A DNA stretch of 64,000 nt, taken from the NCBI GenBank assembly GCA_023399595.1, contig JAEWOR010000019.1, positions 1-64,000 on the forward strand, in the 5' to 3' direction. Both the position numbers and the translations under genes were made by a program. Under the pieces are notes generated by a model. It saw nothing but the letters and a program-made list of their open reading frames with translations. It was not told the DNA's origin and made no database searches. Positions 36,656 to 45,512 of this stretch are shown in pieces (position 1 is the first letter of the stretch; each line of letters begins with the position of its first letter). The stretch comes from Bacteroidota bacterium (GTDB lineage Bacteria > Bacteroidota > Bacteroidia > Flavobacteriales > Weeksellaceae).

Positions 36656-38935
36656 ATGAAAAAAAACTCCATTATTGCTCTTAGCTTAATAGCTTCTTTA
36701 AGTTTTGTAAAAGCACAAAATATTTCTTCTAAAAAATGGACAGACTTGTTTTCTTACAACAACGTTCTCGCTTTGAAAGAAGACAACGGAAGAGTTGTAG
36801 CTGCTACACAAAATGGTATTTTCTTCTATAATTTAAGTTCAGGAGAAATTTCAAAACTTTCTAAAGCCAATGGTTTACATGAAGTGAAAATTTCTGCCTT
36901 CGATTATAACCCTGAAACTAAAATAGGTTTAGTAGGCTATAAAAGTGGAGCTTTAGACATTATAACTCCTGAAGGAATTACCTATGTGGTAGATATTCCC
37001 ATTGCAACAGGTTATACTGGAGATAAAAAAATTAACCATATTTCTATTAATGGCGATAAAGCTGTAATTTCTGTAGGATATGGAGTTTCTGTTTTTGATC
37101 TTACAAGAAAAGAATTTGGTGATACTTGCTTTTTTGGAAGCAACGGTGTTTTTGAAGCGAGTAATGAAGCTGTAATTTTTGATAATAAAGTTTTTTCGGT
37201 TACCAACACCGGATTAAAATCTCATGATTTTTCAGTAAACTTCCCAGTTTACACCACCTGGACCAATAATATGCCAGGAAGCTTTACACAAATTAGTGCA
37301 AAATCTGACATTACTTTTTCAAATACAACACAAGCTTATTTGTATAACAATGGAGCCAATACCCCTACATCACAAGCTTTTACCAATATTACAGATATTG
37401 TTTCCCTTACAGACAAAATTGTAGTAACAGATAAATCTAGAATATATATCCTCAATTCAAATGGCACACTGAATCAGGCAACAACCGTTGAAGAAGATTC
37501 TAATACAGCATCATTAATAGGAGGAAAACTATTTGCAGGAACTATTAAATCAGGGCTTAAAGATGAATCGAAAAATACCTACAAACCTGATGGTCCTTAC
37601 TATAACGAAACTTATAAAATAAATTTATTAGACAATAATCAATTATTAGTCTCTAGTGGTGCAAGAACAGATCGTTACAATGGGTCTGCTTCCAATCCGA
37701 ATAATCCCGGGTTTTATTATTTTGATGGTGGAAAATGGATGTATGCTTCTTATTTTGAAACCAGCGGAAGACGCTTTAATGTATTGGATGTCGTAAAAAA
37801 CCCAACTGACGAATCTGAATTTTTTGTTGCGAATTATATCTCTGGGAACAACTCCAATGGGGTTTATAAGTTTAAATTCAACACCACTACCAATGATTTT
37901 GATTTCCAAAAAAAATATGATTTAGGAGCCGAAGATATCGTATGGTATATGCGTCCTGTGGGATTTGTAAAAGATGAACAAAATAACGTTTTTTTAAATG
38001 TTTCAATGTCAAGAAGTGTAGATATGTCTTATGCATTGGGAGTTTATGATAGATCAATAGATGATTTCAAAATGAACTTTACAAACATACCTATTTCAGC
38101 TACACAAAAACCTATTCTTTACAACAATTTATTATGGCTCCCATTTCCTAGATCAGCAGATTTTGCGGTCTATGATTATAAAAATACTGCTTTAAATTTT
38201 GCGGACGACCAAAACTATCTCCTTACTTCCTCTAACGGATTTCCTAGTAATTCAAATGGTATAATTTCTTTTGCAGCCGATAAAGATGATACTGGTTGGA
38301 TTGGTACAAACCAAGGTTTGAGAGTTTTACCAAATATCACTACATCAATAAAGAATAATCCTACGGTAGAACCTATCATTATTAGTCAAAACGGTTTAGG
38401 TGAGGAATTATTCAGAAACACTGAAATTTTGCAAATTGAAGTGGATGAAGCCAATAATAAATGGATTTCTGTAAATGGCGGTGGCGTGTATTACTTATCC
38501 CCAGACGGAGAAAATACTCTAAAGTTTTTCAATATGCAGAATTCTCCACTTCCAACAAATGAAGTTACAGACATTAAGGTGGATAAGAAAACAGGGAAAG
38601 TATATTTTGCAACTTATGATGGCATTGTAGTTTACCAAGGGGATGTTGGCGAACTTACATCTGAATTCGGTAATGTTTTGGTGTATCCAAATCCTGTTGT
38701 GCAAAGTACTTTCAAAGGAAATGTTACTATAAAAGGTTTGGCTAAGAAAACCAATATTAGAATAACAGATGTTGCTGGAAACCTTGTACATTCTGCAGTT
38801 TCTACAAGCGGATATTACGAATGGAACCTCAACAACCAACGTGGTAAAAGAGTTGCTTCGGGAATTTATTATGTTTTAATGACCAATGCAGATGGTTCTG
38901 ATAAAGCAACTGCTAAAATTGCAGTCGTAAATTAA
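36656..38935 (+). CDS. porZ: Type IX secretion component PorZ
   Basis: Surface protein of the type IX attachment complex that handles the anionic lipopolysaccharide to which cargo is coupled. The 759 aa contain a signal peptide (SLSFVKAQ), two beta-propeller domains (VVAATQNGIFFYNLSSGEI near the start; GWIGTNQGLRVLPNITT later) and a C-terminal sorting-type domain (VYPNPVVQSTFKGNVTIKG...YYVLMTNADGSDKATAKI). This domain order is that of PorZ. It is 9 bases behind the nucleotidase gene, and its stop overlaps the recO start codon (TAATG). It supports an active T9SS in the organism. Confidence 0.9.
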   Translation: MKKNSIIALSLIASLSFVKAQNISSKKWTDLFSYNNVLALKEDNGRVVAATQNGIFFYNLSSGEISKLSKANGLHEVKISAFDYNPETKIGLVGYKSGALDIITPEGITYVVDIPIATGYTGDKKINHISINGDKAVISVGYGVSVFDLTRKEFGDTCFFGSNGVFEASNEAVIFDNKVFSVTNTGLKSHDFSVNFPVYTTWTNNMPGSFTQISAKSDITFSNTTQAYLYNNGANTPTSQAFTNITDIVSLTDKIVVTDKSRIYILNSNGTLNQATTVEEDSNTASLIGGKLFAGTIKSGLKDESKNTYKPDGPYYNETYKINLLDNNQLLVSSGARTDRYNGSASNPNNPGFYYFDGGKWMYASYFETSGRRFNVLDVVKNPTDESEFFVANYISGNNSNGVYKFKFNTTTNDFDFQKKYDLGAEDIVWYMRPVGFVKDEQNNVFLNVSMSRSVDMSYALGVYDRSIDDFKMNFTNIPISATQKPILYNNLLWLPFPRSADFAVYDYKNTALNFADDQNYLLTSSNGFPSNSNGIISFAADKDDTGWIGTNQGLRVLPNITTSIKNNPTVEPIIISQNGLGEELFRNTEILQIEVDEANNKWISVNGGGVYYLSPDGENTLKFFNMQNSPLPTNEVTDIKVDKKTGKVYFATYDGIVVYQGDVGELTSEFGNVLVYPNPVVQSTFKGNVTIKGLAKKTNIRITDVAGNLVHSAVSTSGYYEWNLNNQRGKRVASGIYYVLMTNADGSDKATAKIAVVN

Positions 38936-39624
38936 TGAATTCTGAAAAAGGCTTTATAATCCACTATTTAAAGTACGGCGAAAACGATGTAATTGCACAT
39001 TGTTTTACAGAAAACAGTGGTTTTAAAGCCTTTTTTCTCAAAAATATTCTCGGTAAAAACAGTAAAAAGAAAGCCTTTCTTTTGCCTTTTTGTGAACTAG
39101 ATTTTCAGTTAAATTCTAAAAATAAAAACGCGAGTATTCAAAGTATATTAAAACTTGAACTTATAGAAGCCAAGGATATTTATACCGATATTAAGAGCAA
39201 TACAATCGTGTTTTTTGTTTCCGATATTTTGAATCAACTTTTAAGAAATGAATATCAAAATACGAAAATCTACCAAGAAATTAATGTTTTTTTGGAAGCT
39301 TTACAACTTAACAATTACCAAGCCCATTTAATATTTTTAGTTCAAATTATAAAAATTCAAGGTGTTGCACCATTATTACAGGAAAATTCTTTTTTGAATC
39401 CGGAATCTGGAACTTTTGAAGCAACAATCACCCATCATTTATTCAATTATGAAACTTCAAATATTTGGAGAAAAATTCTGACAGACCAAAACCCTTATCA
39501 TATTGAACTTACCCATTCTGAACGAAGAGCTTTTTTAGATTCTTTGTTGGTGTATTTCCATTATCATATTTCAGATTTTAAAAATCCTATTTCTTTAGAG
39601 GTTATTCAGGAGATTTTCGAATGA
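38935..39624 (+). CDS. recO: DNA repair protein RecO
   Basis: Recombination mediator that loads RecA with RecR at gaps. The N-terminal OB-fold (FIIHYLKYGENDVIAHCFTE...LGKNSKKKAFLLPF) and the helical C-terminal part are characteristic of the Bacteroidota form. No zinc-cysteine cluster is seen, as is common in this group. Its ATG overlaps the porZ stop by one base, a conserved pairing in Flavobacteriia. The length of 229 aa is standard. Confidence 0.9.
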   Translation: MNSEKGFIIHYLKYGENDVIAHCFTENSGFKAFFLKNILGKNSKKKAFLLPFCELDFQLNSKNKNASIQSILKLELIEAKDIYTDIKSNTIVFFVSDILNQLLRNEYQNTKIYQEINVFLEALQLNNYQAHLIFLVQIIKIQGVAPLLQENSFLNPESGTFEATITHHLFNYETSNIWRKILTDQNPYHIELTHSERRAFLDSLLVYFHYHISDFKNPISLEVIQEIFE

Positions 39625-39646
39625 AAATTCAAATATCATCAACAAT

Positions 39647-39838
39647 CTGTTTGTAACAAAACAACATTTACATTGATTACAAACACACCTGTTTATAACA
39701 AAATAACATTTACATTGCTTACAAACACACCTGTTTATAACAAAACAACATTTACATTAGTTACAAACGCACCTGTTTATAACAAAATAACATTTACATT
39801 GCTTACAAACACACCTGTTTATAACAAAACAACATTCA
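39647..39838. repeat. 42-bp tandem repeat, about 4.5 units
   Basis: Three complete 42-bp units (39679-39720, 39721-39762, 39763-39804) with partial units on both sides begin acaaacacacctgtttataa and end catttacattgctt. Units alternate small variants (aaataac/aaacaac), so unit 3 resembles unit 1 and unit 4 resembles unit 2, implying duplication of an 84-bp block. The unit is a multiple of three and leaves an open frame (TNTPVYNKITFTLL repeated), but no start context supports a protein. Confidence 0.9.
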
Positions 39839-39907
39839 AAAACAAAAAAAACATGTTATTGTATTATTCAGAATCTTCTGGCTGATAAAATTTTAATGCA
39901 CCCTATA

Positions 39908-40522
39908 TTAATGGTGATAAACGTCTTCATACATTACACCTGCACGAATTTCTACAGGTAACTTATTTTCTTCAGGAACTAACGGACAATTATAATCGAA
40001 GGCATTGTACGCGCAATAAGGTTGATAAGATTGGTTAAAATCTATAACCATGGTATTAGAAGTTGGAATTTTCAAATCCAAATATTTGCCACCTCCGTAA
40101 GTTTCTTTTCCGTTAGTAGCATCTCTAAAAGGCAAGAATAAATAATCTTTATATTTAGGATCATCCAATAAAGACATGCTTTGGTAAAGACTTAATTTAA
40201 AAGTTTCTCCTTTCAGTTTAAACTCTATTTTCCCATATTCTTTGTAAGTTTTGGTTTTACCAGAAGAAGTAGGAAGTTCAAAAGGTTCCGCATTCTCAGT
40301 TTTTACAAAATGAGCATTCACTCTGTAATTAAGATCTATAGGAAAGAAAGGATGTTGTTTGAAATTGGTGAAATTATCTCCTCTTAAAGGCGATTCTTTG
40401 GTATTTTTATATTCCGCATTGAGTTCTTTTTGAAACTTTTTAATTTCCTTAGTCCATTTTTTATTTTGAGCTTGAGGAAACATCATCACCAATGCAAAAA
40501 GCAGTACAATAAGTTTATTCAT
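39908..40522 (-). CDS. DUF1684 domain-containing secreted protein
   Basis: Secreted 204-aa protein with signal peptide (ALVMMFPQAQ). The family pattern is clear: a helical opening (WTKEIKKFQKELNAEYKN), FFPIDLNYRVNAHF, then the conserved FLPFRDATNGKETYGGGKYL and the C-terminal DFNQSYQPYCAYNAFDYNCP...LPVEIRAGV. DUF1684 proteins are mostly uncharacterised. It lies 9 bases from the preceding minus-strand gene (40532-40924) and probably shares its transcript. Confidence 0.9.
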   Translation of the reverse strand: MNKLIVLLFALVMMFPQAQNKKWTKEIKKFQKELNAEYKNTKESPLRGDNFTNFKQHPFFPIDLNYRVNAHFVKTENAEPFELPTSSGKTKTYKEYGKIEFKLKGETFKLSLYQSMSLLDDPKYKDYLFLPFRDATNGKETYGGGKYLDLKIPTSNTMVIDFNQSYQPYCAYNAFDYNCPLVPEENKLPVEIRAGVMYEDVYHH

Positions 40523-40531
40523 AGTTTAAAA

Positions 40532-40924
40532 TTACGAAATTTTAACTCTATAAATATCAGTCGAATTACGTTTAATATTTTGAATAAAAAAACCACCCTC
40601 TTGTGGAATTTCTTCTACGAGATTAAACTGAGTACAGTCTTTAGGTAAACCTGTAAAAACAAGGGTAAACCAATAATCTTTCATAGGTTCTATTTCCGTC
40701 CAATAAGGATACAAGCTAATATTTTCGTTGTGTACTAACGCACTTTTAGAACCAGAAACGGTATCAATAAGGAAAGTAGATTTCCAAATTCTTATAAGAT
40801 TGCCCCAAAAAGGAGAAGCCGGGAAACAACAATGTACAATTACTTGTTTTTCCTCATTAATTTTGGACTGTAAATCTTCCAAAATTTTTTCATCAATAAT
40901 TGGTTTTACAATTGTTGTTTCCAA
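40532..40924 (-). CDS. Hypothetical 130-aa protein downstream of mqo
   Basis: Not recognised. Soluble protein without signal peptide. Notable segments are VIVHCCFPASPFWGNLIRIW with a Cys pair, and YWFTLVFTGLPKDCTQFNL with a third Cys. It lies 10 bases after the mqo stop and 9 before the DUF1684 gene on the same strand, so mqo, this gene and the DUF1684 gene look like one operon. Conservation is likely in relatives, but no function can be given. Confidence 0.7.
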   Translation of the reverse strand: METTIVKPIIDEKILEDLQSKINEEKQVIVHCCFPASPFWGNLIRIWKSTFLIDTVSGSKSALVHNENISLYPYWTEIEPMKDYWFTLVFTGLPKDCTQFNLVEEIPQEGGFFIQNIKRNSTDIYRVKIS

Positions 40925-40934
40925 GCTTTTAATA

Positions 40935-42440
40935 TTAATATTCTAATTCTAATTTTTCTTTAGTGAAGTTTCTCACTTTATTAATAAGTTCTGGATCGTC
41001 CGCTAATTTTTTACCATAAGAAGGGATAAGTTCTAAGACTTTAGCGTTCCATTCGTTTTTCATTTTCTCCGGGAAGCATTTTTCCAAAACATCTAACATT
41101 GCAGAAACCGCTGTAGATGCACCAGGAGAAGCTCCTAAAAGGGAAGCTAGATTTCCTGTACTGTTCACAACCACCTCGGTTCCAAACTCTAATTTCCCAC
41201 CCAAATTAGGATCTTTTTTTATCACCTGAACTCTTTGTCCAGCCACTTTCAGTTCCCAATCTTCTTCTTTAGCATCTTTAACAAAATCTCTTAAAGCTGC
41301 AATTCTCTGCTCTTTATTCATCGCTACTTGCTGAATAAGGTATTTTGTAAGATCTATATTATGCCACCAAGCGCCAAATAGAGAACGAATATTTTTTTTG
41401 TTCACACTTTCGGGTAAATCTAAATAGCTGCCATTTTTTAGGAATTTAGTAGAAAAACCAGCAAATGGCCCAAACAATAATGCTTTTTTACCGTCTATAA
41501 TTCTTAAATCTAAATGAGGAACAGACATTGGAGGAGCACCTACACTGGCTTGTGTATAAACTTTAACCTCATGTTTTTTTATAAGTTCTTCATTGTGAGT
41601 AACCAACCATTGTCCAGAAACTGGGAAACCGCCGTAACCTTCACTTTCTTTAATCCCAGAACTTTCTAAAAGAGACAACGCATAACCACCTGCACCAATA
41701 AATACAAAATCTGCATTTACTTCTTGTTTATGATTGTGAATTCTGTCTTTAACCGTCATTTCCCACGTTCCATCGTCATTATAATCAACATCTTTAACTT
41801 CATGATAAAGGAAAATTTCAACATTGGAATCTTCAATAAGATATCTTCCCATTTTTCTGGTTAAAGATCCGAAATTAACATCCGTTCCCATGTCCATTTT
41901 GGTAGCAGCTAGAACTTCATTCTCCTTTCTGTTTTCCATAATTAAAGGAATCCAAGTTTTCAATTGATTATGATCTGTTGAGAATTCCATTTGAGAAAAA
42001 AGATGAGATTGCGTTAATTTCTCATAACGTTTTTTAAGGAATGAAGCATCTTTTTCGCCAAAAACCAAACTCATGTGAGGACAAGAATTGATAAAATCTT
42101 TAGGTTGAGAAATAATATTTTTATCGATTAAATATGCCCAAAACTGCTTTGAAATTTCAAATTGTTCAGCAATTTTTTCGGCTTTTGAAATATCTATGCT
42201 TCCATCTTTTTTTTCTGGGGTATAATTAAGCTCGCAAAACGCAGAATGCCCTGTTCCTGCATTATTCCAAGCGGCGGTACTTTCTTTTGCAAATCTTCCT
42301 AATCTCTCGAAAATGGCAATTTTCATGTTAGGATCGAACTCGTGTAAAAGCATTGCAAGCGTAGCACTCATTATACCTCCTCCTATAAGAACAGCATCAT
42401 ATTTTGGTTTAGGTGTTTTTTTGGTGATGGATTCCCCCAT
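40935..42440 (-). CDS. mqo: Malate:quinone oxidoreductase
   Basis: FAD-dependent, membrane-associated enzyme that oxidises malate to oxaloacetate and reduces quinone, replacing NAD-linked malate dehydrogenase in the TCA cycle. The FAD-binding DAVLIGGGIMSATLAMLL is at the N-terminus; family segments include AAWNNAGTGHSAFCELNY, GTDVNFGSLTRKMG, ADFVFIGAGGYALSLLE, KALLFGPFAGFSTKF and LLGASPGASTAVSAML. The 501-aa length is normal. It heads a small minus-strand operon. Confidence 0.96.
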   Translation of the reverse strand: MGESITKKTPKPKYDAVLIGGGIMSATLAMLLHEFDPNMKIAIFERLGRFAKESTAAWNNAGTGHSAFCELNYTPEKKDGSIDISKAEKIAEQFEISKQFWAYLIDKNIISQPKDFINSCPHMSLVFGEKDASFLKKRYEKLTQSHLFSQMEFSTDHNQLKTWIPLIMENRKENEVLAATKMDMGTDVNFGSLTRKMGRYLIEDSNVEIFLYHEVKDVDYNDDGTWEMTVKDRIHNHKQEVNADFVFIGAGGYALSLLESSGIKESEGYGGFPVSGQWLVTHNEELIKKHEVKVYTQASVGAPPMSVPHLDLRIIDGKKALLFGPFAGFSTKFLKNGSYLDLPESVNKKNIRSLFGAWWHNIDLTKYLIQQVAMNKEQRIAALRDFVKDAKEEDWELKVAGQRVQVIKKDPNLGGKLEFGTEVVVNSTGNLASLLGASPGASTAVSAMLDVLEKCFPEKMKNEWNAKVLELIPSYGKKLADDPELINKVRNFTKEKLELEY

Positions 42441-42582
42441 AATTCTAAATTTTGCACAAATTTCGGAAAACTTACGCTAAAAACATTCGAGTTTCGATTT
42501 ATAAAATTAAACGCTTATTTAAATGTTTTCAATTTTATCAATAATTCTTTCTAATAAATAAGACTTTGAATAGTAGCAAAAA

Positions 42583-42609
42583 AAAATCACAAGATTCACT
42601 GGTGATTTT
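42583..42609 (-). terminator. Terminator of gpsA
   Basis: AAAATCAC and GTGATTTT pair around an 11-base loop; the A-run to the left gives a T-run on the minus strand. It lies downstream of gpsA. Confidence 0.6.
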
Positions 42610-42642
42610 TTAAATGTATTTTAAAAATTTTTTGTTAAAATA

Positions 42643-43677
42643 TTAATTAAGCTTTGATGTTAGTTTTTTAAACTGTTTTTCTGCGCTTTTGCCTTCATAT
42701 AAAATACTGTAAATAGTATCTACAATGGGAAGTTTTAAATGTCTGTCTTCTGATGTTTTATAGATAGAATCTGTAGCGTAATAACCTTCAGCAATCATAT
42801 TCATAGATTGAATAGCAGATTTCACGGTATAACCTTTTCCGATAAGATTCCCTAAATTTCTATTCCTAGAAAACAGTGAGTAAGCTGTTACCAATAAGTC
42901 TCCTAAATAAGCACTCTCATTTACATCTCTTGGGGTTTCATAAATATTTTCTAGGAAAAGCTCCATTTCTCGGATGGCATTCGAAACAAAAACCGCTGTA
43001 AAGTTATCTCCATATCCTAAACCATTGGCAATCCCCGCTCCTATTGCAAAAATATTTTTAAGAATAGCACTATATTCATTCCCCAAAACATCTTTACTTG
43101 GTGTAACTTTAATAAAATCTGAACTGAAAATATTAATTAATTTTTGAGAAACCTCATCTTCAACTGTAGCAATAGTAAGATAAGAAAGTCTTTCCATAGC
43201 AACTTCTTCCGCATGACACGGACCTGCAATAACTGCTTGATTTCTAAAACCAATCTGGAATTCATCTCGTAAATAATGTGCAACAATATCATTCACCTTA
43301 GGAATAATCCCTTTAATGGCAGAAACGAAGATTTTATCTTTATAATCGCAAGTCATTTTCTCTAACGTATCTGAAAGATAAATAGACGGCGTTGCTAAAA
43401 CTACAATATCACAATTGGAAACCAACTCATTAATATCGGTAGTTAATTTCAAACTTTTCAAATTAAAATTAACAGCAGTAAGATAAGTAGGATTATGTCC
43501 TCTAAGTTCTATTGCACCTTTTACAAATTCACTGCGAACACACCAATGCACTACTTTACAGTTTTCTACAAGCATTTTTACAATAGCAGTGGCAAAACTC
43601 CCACTTCCCACAACTCCAACAGACACATCTTGCATTTTTTTACTTTTTACTTTAGTATTATCTTTCTTCTTGGTCAT
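42643..43677 (-). CDS. gpsA: NAD(P)H-dependent glycerol-3-phosphate dehydrogenase
   Basis: Reduces dihydroxyacetone phosphate to sn-glycerol 3-phosphate for phospholipid synthesis. The Rossmann motif VGVVGSGSFATAIVKML is followed by NCDIVVLATPS, FVSAIKGI, VIAGPCHAEEVA, and the catalytic-Lys segment EYSAILKNIFAIGAG, then GYGDNFTAVFVS. The first 20 residues are Lys-rich (KKKDNTKVKSKK) and not part of the fold. It is preceded by a full promoter. Confidence 0.95.
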   Translation of the reverse strand: MTKKKDNTKVKSKKMQDVSVGVVGSGSFATAIVKMLVENCKVVHWCVRSEFVKGAIELRGHNPTYLTAVNFNLKSLKLTTDINELVSNCDIVVLATPSIYLSDTLEKMTCDYKDKIFVSAIKGIIPKVNDIVAHYLRDEFQIGFRNQAVIAGPCHAEEVAMERLSYLTIATVEDEVSQKLINIFSSDFIKVTPSKDVLGNEYSAILKNIFAIGAGIANGLGYGDNFTAVFVSNAIREMELFLENIYETPRDVNESAYLGDLLVTAYSLFSRNRNLGNLIGKGYTVKSAIQSMNMIAEGYYATDSIYKTSEDRHLKLPIVDTIYSILYEGKSAEKQFKKLTSKLN

Positions 43678-43694
43678 TTTTAGAATATAAGCTG

Positions 43695-43725
43695 CAAAGA
43701 TATCAAACCTAACACATTAAATCAA
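43695..43725 (-). promoter_or_regulatory. Promoter of gpsA
   Basis: On the minus strand TTG (43725-43723), 20 bases, then TATCTTTG (43702-43695), 17 bases before the gpsA ATG at 43677. Confidence 0.75.
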
Positions 43726-43828
43726 AGGTTTAATGATATCTAAAATTCCATAAACAATGTTAATATACACAATCTTTTGAATAAAACCTCGTTATTTAAG
43801 TTATTACTTAAAATACTATTAAAGTAAA

Positions 43829-43858
43829 TTGTATTAAAGTAATTTTTAACTAATTTTG
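43829..43858 (+). promoter_or_regulatory. Promoter of the M23 peptidase gene
   Basis: TTG (43829-43831), a 19-base spacer and TAATTTTG (43851-43858), 40 bases before the ATG at 43899: an exact TTG-N19-TAnnTTTG arrangement. Confidence 0.75.
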
Positions 43859-43898
43859 CCAACTTAAAATCTAAAGAAAGTATTTCCTAAAAAGAAAA

Positions 43899-44912
43899 AT
43901 GAAAAATCTAATCAATTTCAAAAAAAAATCAAACCTTATTCTTGTTGGCCTTGGAGCCTTAGTTTTCGGCCAAGCTTTATTTATAGGTAAACTTTATGCT
44001 GATAAAAATGATAAAGTTTACGAAGTTAATTTAGTAAAAATAAACACCGAAAAAGACAGTATTGACTATCTGAAAATGAAGACTGATTTAGGGATGATAG
44101 ACCAATCGGTAGGTGAACTAAACGCATTTTTAAAAGACAAAAATATTTCTAGTGAAAAACTAGAGAGATTACAGACAGATAGCATTTCTAGCTCTATTTA
44201 TCTTGCAAAACAAGCGAATAGATATAGTGATTATTTAATAAATTTACAGATAAAACTACAACAAGTTCCTTTGGGAATGCCTTCTGATGGTTATATCTCT
44301 TCAAATTTTGGAAAAAGAAAAAATCCAATTCCTTATAAAGTTGTACATGCATCAACAGTGGCTCCCGTTGCAAAAGCAAAAACTACTGCAGCTCCTGTTG
44401 CTGAAGTAAAACCTGCAGCTCCTTACGAAAAAGAATTAGAAATAACGGGTGACGATGGTATTGTAAGAAAAGTAAAAGTCTTGGTAACTCCAAAAGCTCC
44501 TGTTCAACCTGTTGTTGCTACAGCTTCAGTTGCATCTACCAATACTACAACTGGCAAAAAAGTAATTGAAAAAAACAATACTCCTGCGGAACCAGATCAA
44601 ATTCAGTTTCATAAAGGTTTAGATATCGCAGTAGCTTACGGTTCGGATGTAAGAGCTACAGCAGCTGGAACCGTATTATTTTCTGGTGTTAAAGGAGGTT
44701 ATGGTAATTGTGTAATTATCTCTCATGGAAATGGCTTAGCAACATTATATGCGCACCTTTCCGAACTATTAGTAAAAGCCAATAAGAAAATAAAAGTGGG
44801 GGAAGTAATTGCTAAAAGTGGGAATTCTGGCCGATCAACAGGACCTCACCTTCATTATGAAGTTCATAAAAACAATACTCCTGTGAATCCTAAATTATTT
44901 ATTAATTTATAA
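43899..44912 (+). CDS. Membrane-anchored M23 peptidoglycan DD-endopeptidase
   Basis: Periplasmic metallopeptidase cleaving peptide cross-links. It has an N-terminal membrane anchor (SNLILVGLGALVFGQALFIG), a coiled-coil-like region (about 40-130), an Ala/Pro/Lys-rich linker and a complete C-terminal M23 domain with the metal ligands: HKGLDIAVAYGSDV (HxxxD), LYAHLSELL and GPHLHYEVH (HxH). It is therefore probably active, in contrast with the truncated M23 domain at 49699. It has its own promoter and a strong terminator (44931-44967). Confidence 0.93.
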   Translation: MKNLINFKKKSNLILVGLGALVFGQALFIGKLYADKNDKVYEVNLVKINTEKDSIDYLKMKTDLGMIDQSVGELNAFLKDKNISSEKLERLQTDSISSSIYLAKQANRYSDYLINLQIKLQQVPLGMPSDGYISSNFGKRKNPIPYKVVHASTVAPVAKAKTTAAPVAEVKPAAPYEKELEITGDDGIVRKVKVLVTPKAPVQPVVATASVASTNTTTGKKVIEKNNTPAEPDQIQFHKGLDIAVAYGSDVRATAAGTVLFSGVKGGYGNCVIISHGNGLATLYAHLSELLVKANKKIKVGEVIAKSGNSGRSTGPHLHYEVHKNNTPVNPKLFINL

Positions 44913-44930
44913 TTCACTGTTTTCAATAAT

Positions 44931-44967
44931 AAAATCGGCTCAGAAACTTCGTTTCTGAGCCGATTTT
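44931..44967. terminator. Bidirectional terminator between M23 peptidase and FKBP genes
   Basis: AAAATCGGCTCAGAAAC and GTTTCTGAGCCGATTTT are perfect 17-bp arms around TTC. It serves the two convergent genes. Confidence 0.93.
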
Positions 44968-44970
44968 ATT

Positions 44971-45405
44971 TTAGATAATTTTTAAAAGTTCCACTTCAAA
45001 AACCAAAGTGGAATTTGGTCCAATTTCTTTACTAATCTGCTCATTACCATAAGCTAAATGCGCAGGAATTGCGAATTTCCATTTACTTCCAACAGGCATT
45101 AATTGAACACCTTCTGTCCAACCTGCAATTACTCTATTCAATGGAAAAATAGCGGGTTCACCTCTTTTCACAGAAGAATCAAATATTTTCCCTGTAATAG
45201 TTGTACCATGATAATGGCATTTTACTCTGCTTTTGGCGGTAGGTTTTTCGCCATCACCCTGAACAATAATTTCGTATTGTAAGCCACTTGGCAATGTAAC
45301 AACACCTTCTCTTTTTCCATTTTCCTCAAGATACTCTTGACCTTCTTTCAAATTTTTTGCGGCAAGTTCTTGCTTTCTTTTGAATAATAAATCTGCTACT
45401 CCCAT
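44971..45405 (-). CDS. FKBP-type peptidyl-prolyl isomerase
   Basis: Proline isomerase/chaperone of 144 aa. A helical N-terminus (LFKRKQELAAKNLKEGQEYL) precedes the FKBP fold: LPSGLQYEIIVQGDG, KCHYHGTTITGKIFDSS, VIAGWTEGVQLMPVGSKWKF and IPAHLAYGNEQISKEIGPNS. Active-site aromatic residues are kept. No signal peptide is present, so it is cytoplasmic, unlike the exported FklB-like forms. It converges on the M23 gene through a shared terminator. Confidence 0.92.
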   Translation of the reverse strand: MGVADLLFKRKQELAAKNLKEGQEYLEENGKREGVVTLPSGLQYEIIVQGDGEKPTAKSRVKCHYHGTTITGKIFDSSVKRGEPAIFPLNRVIAGWTEGVQLMPVGSKWKFAIPAHLAYGNEQISKEIGPNSTLVFEVELLKII

Positions 45406-45512
45406 TCTAAAAATATTTGTGTAAAATTATTGAAATATTTTAGTTTTTTTTTATAACTAATGACGATTAATCATTTAAAGTTTGCTTATTTACAAGTTTT
45501 TAAGAAATATAG

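Noticed and set aside
39647..39838. CRISPR array
   Set aside because: The units are contiguous 42-bp direct repeats with no unique spacers, and no cas gene is nearby.
39673..39885. Possible 70-aa repeat protein across the 42-bp array
   Set aside because: It opens only because the unit length is a multiple of three. It begins with a TTG in the array, has no promoter or clear start context, and ends soon after the repeats.
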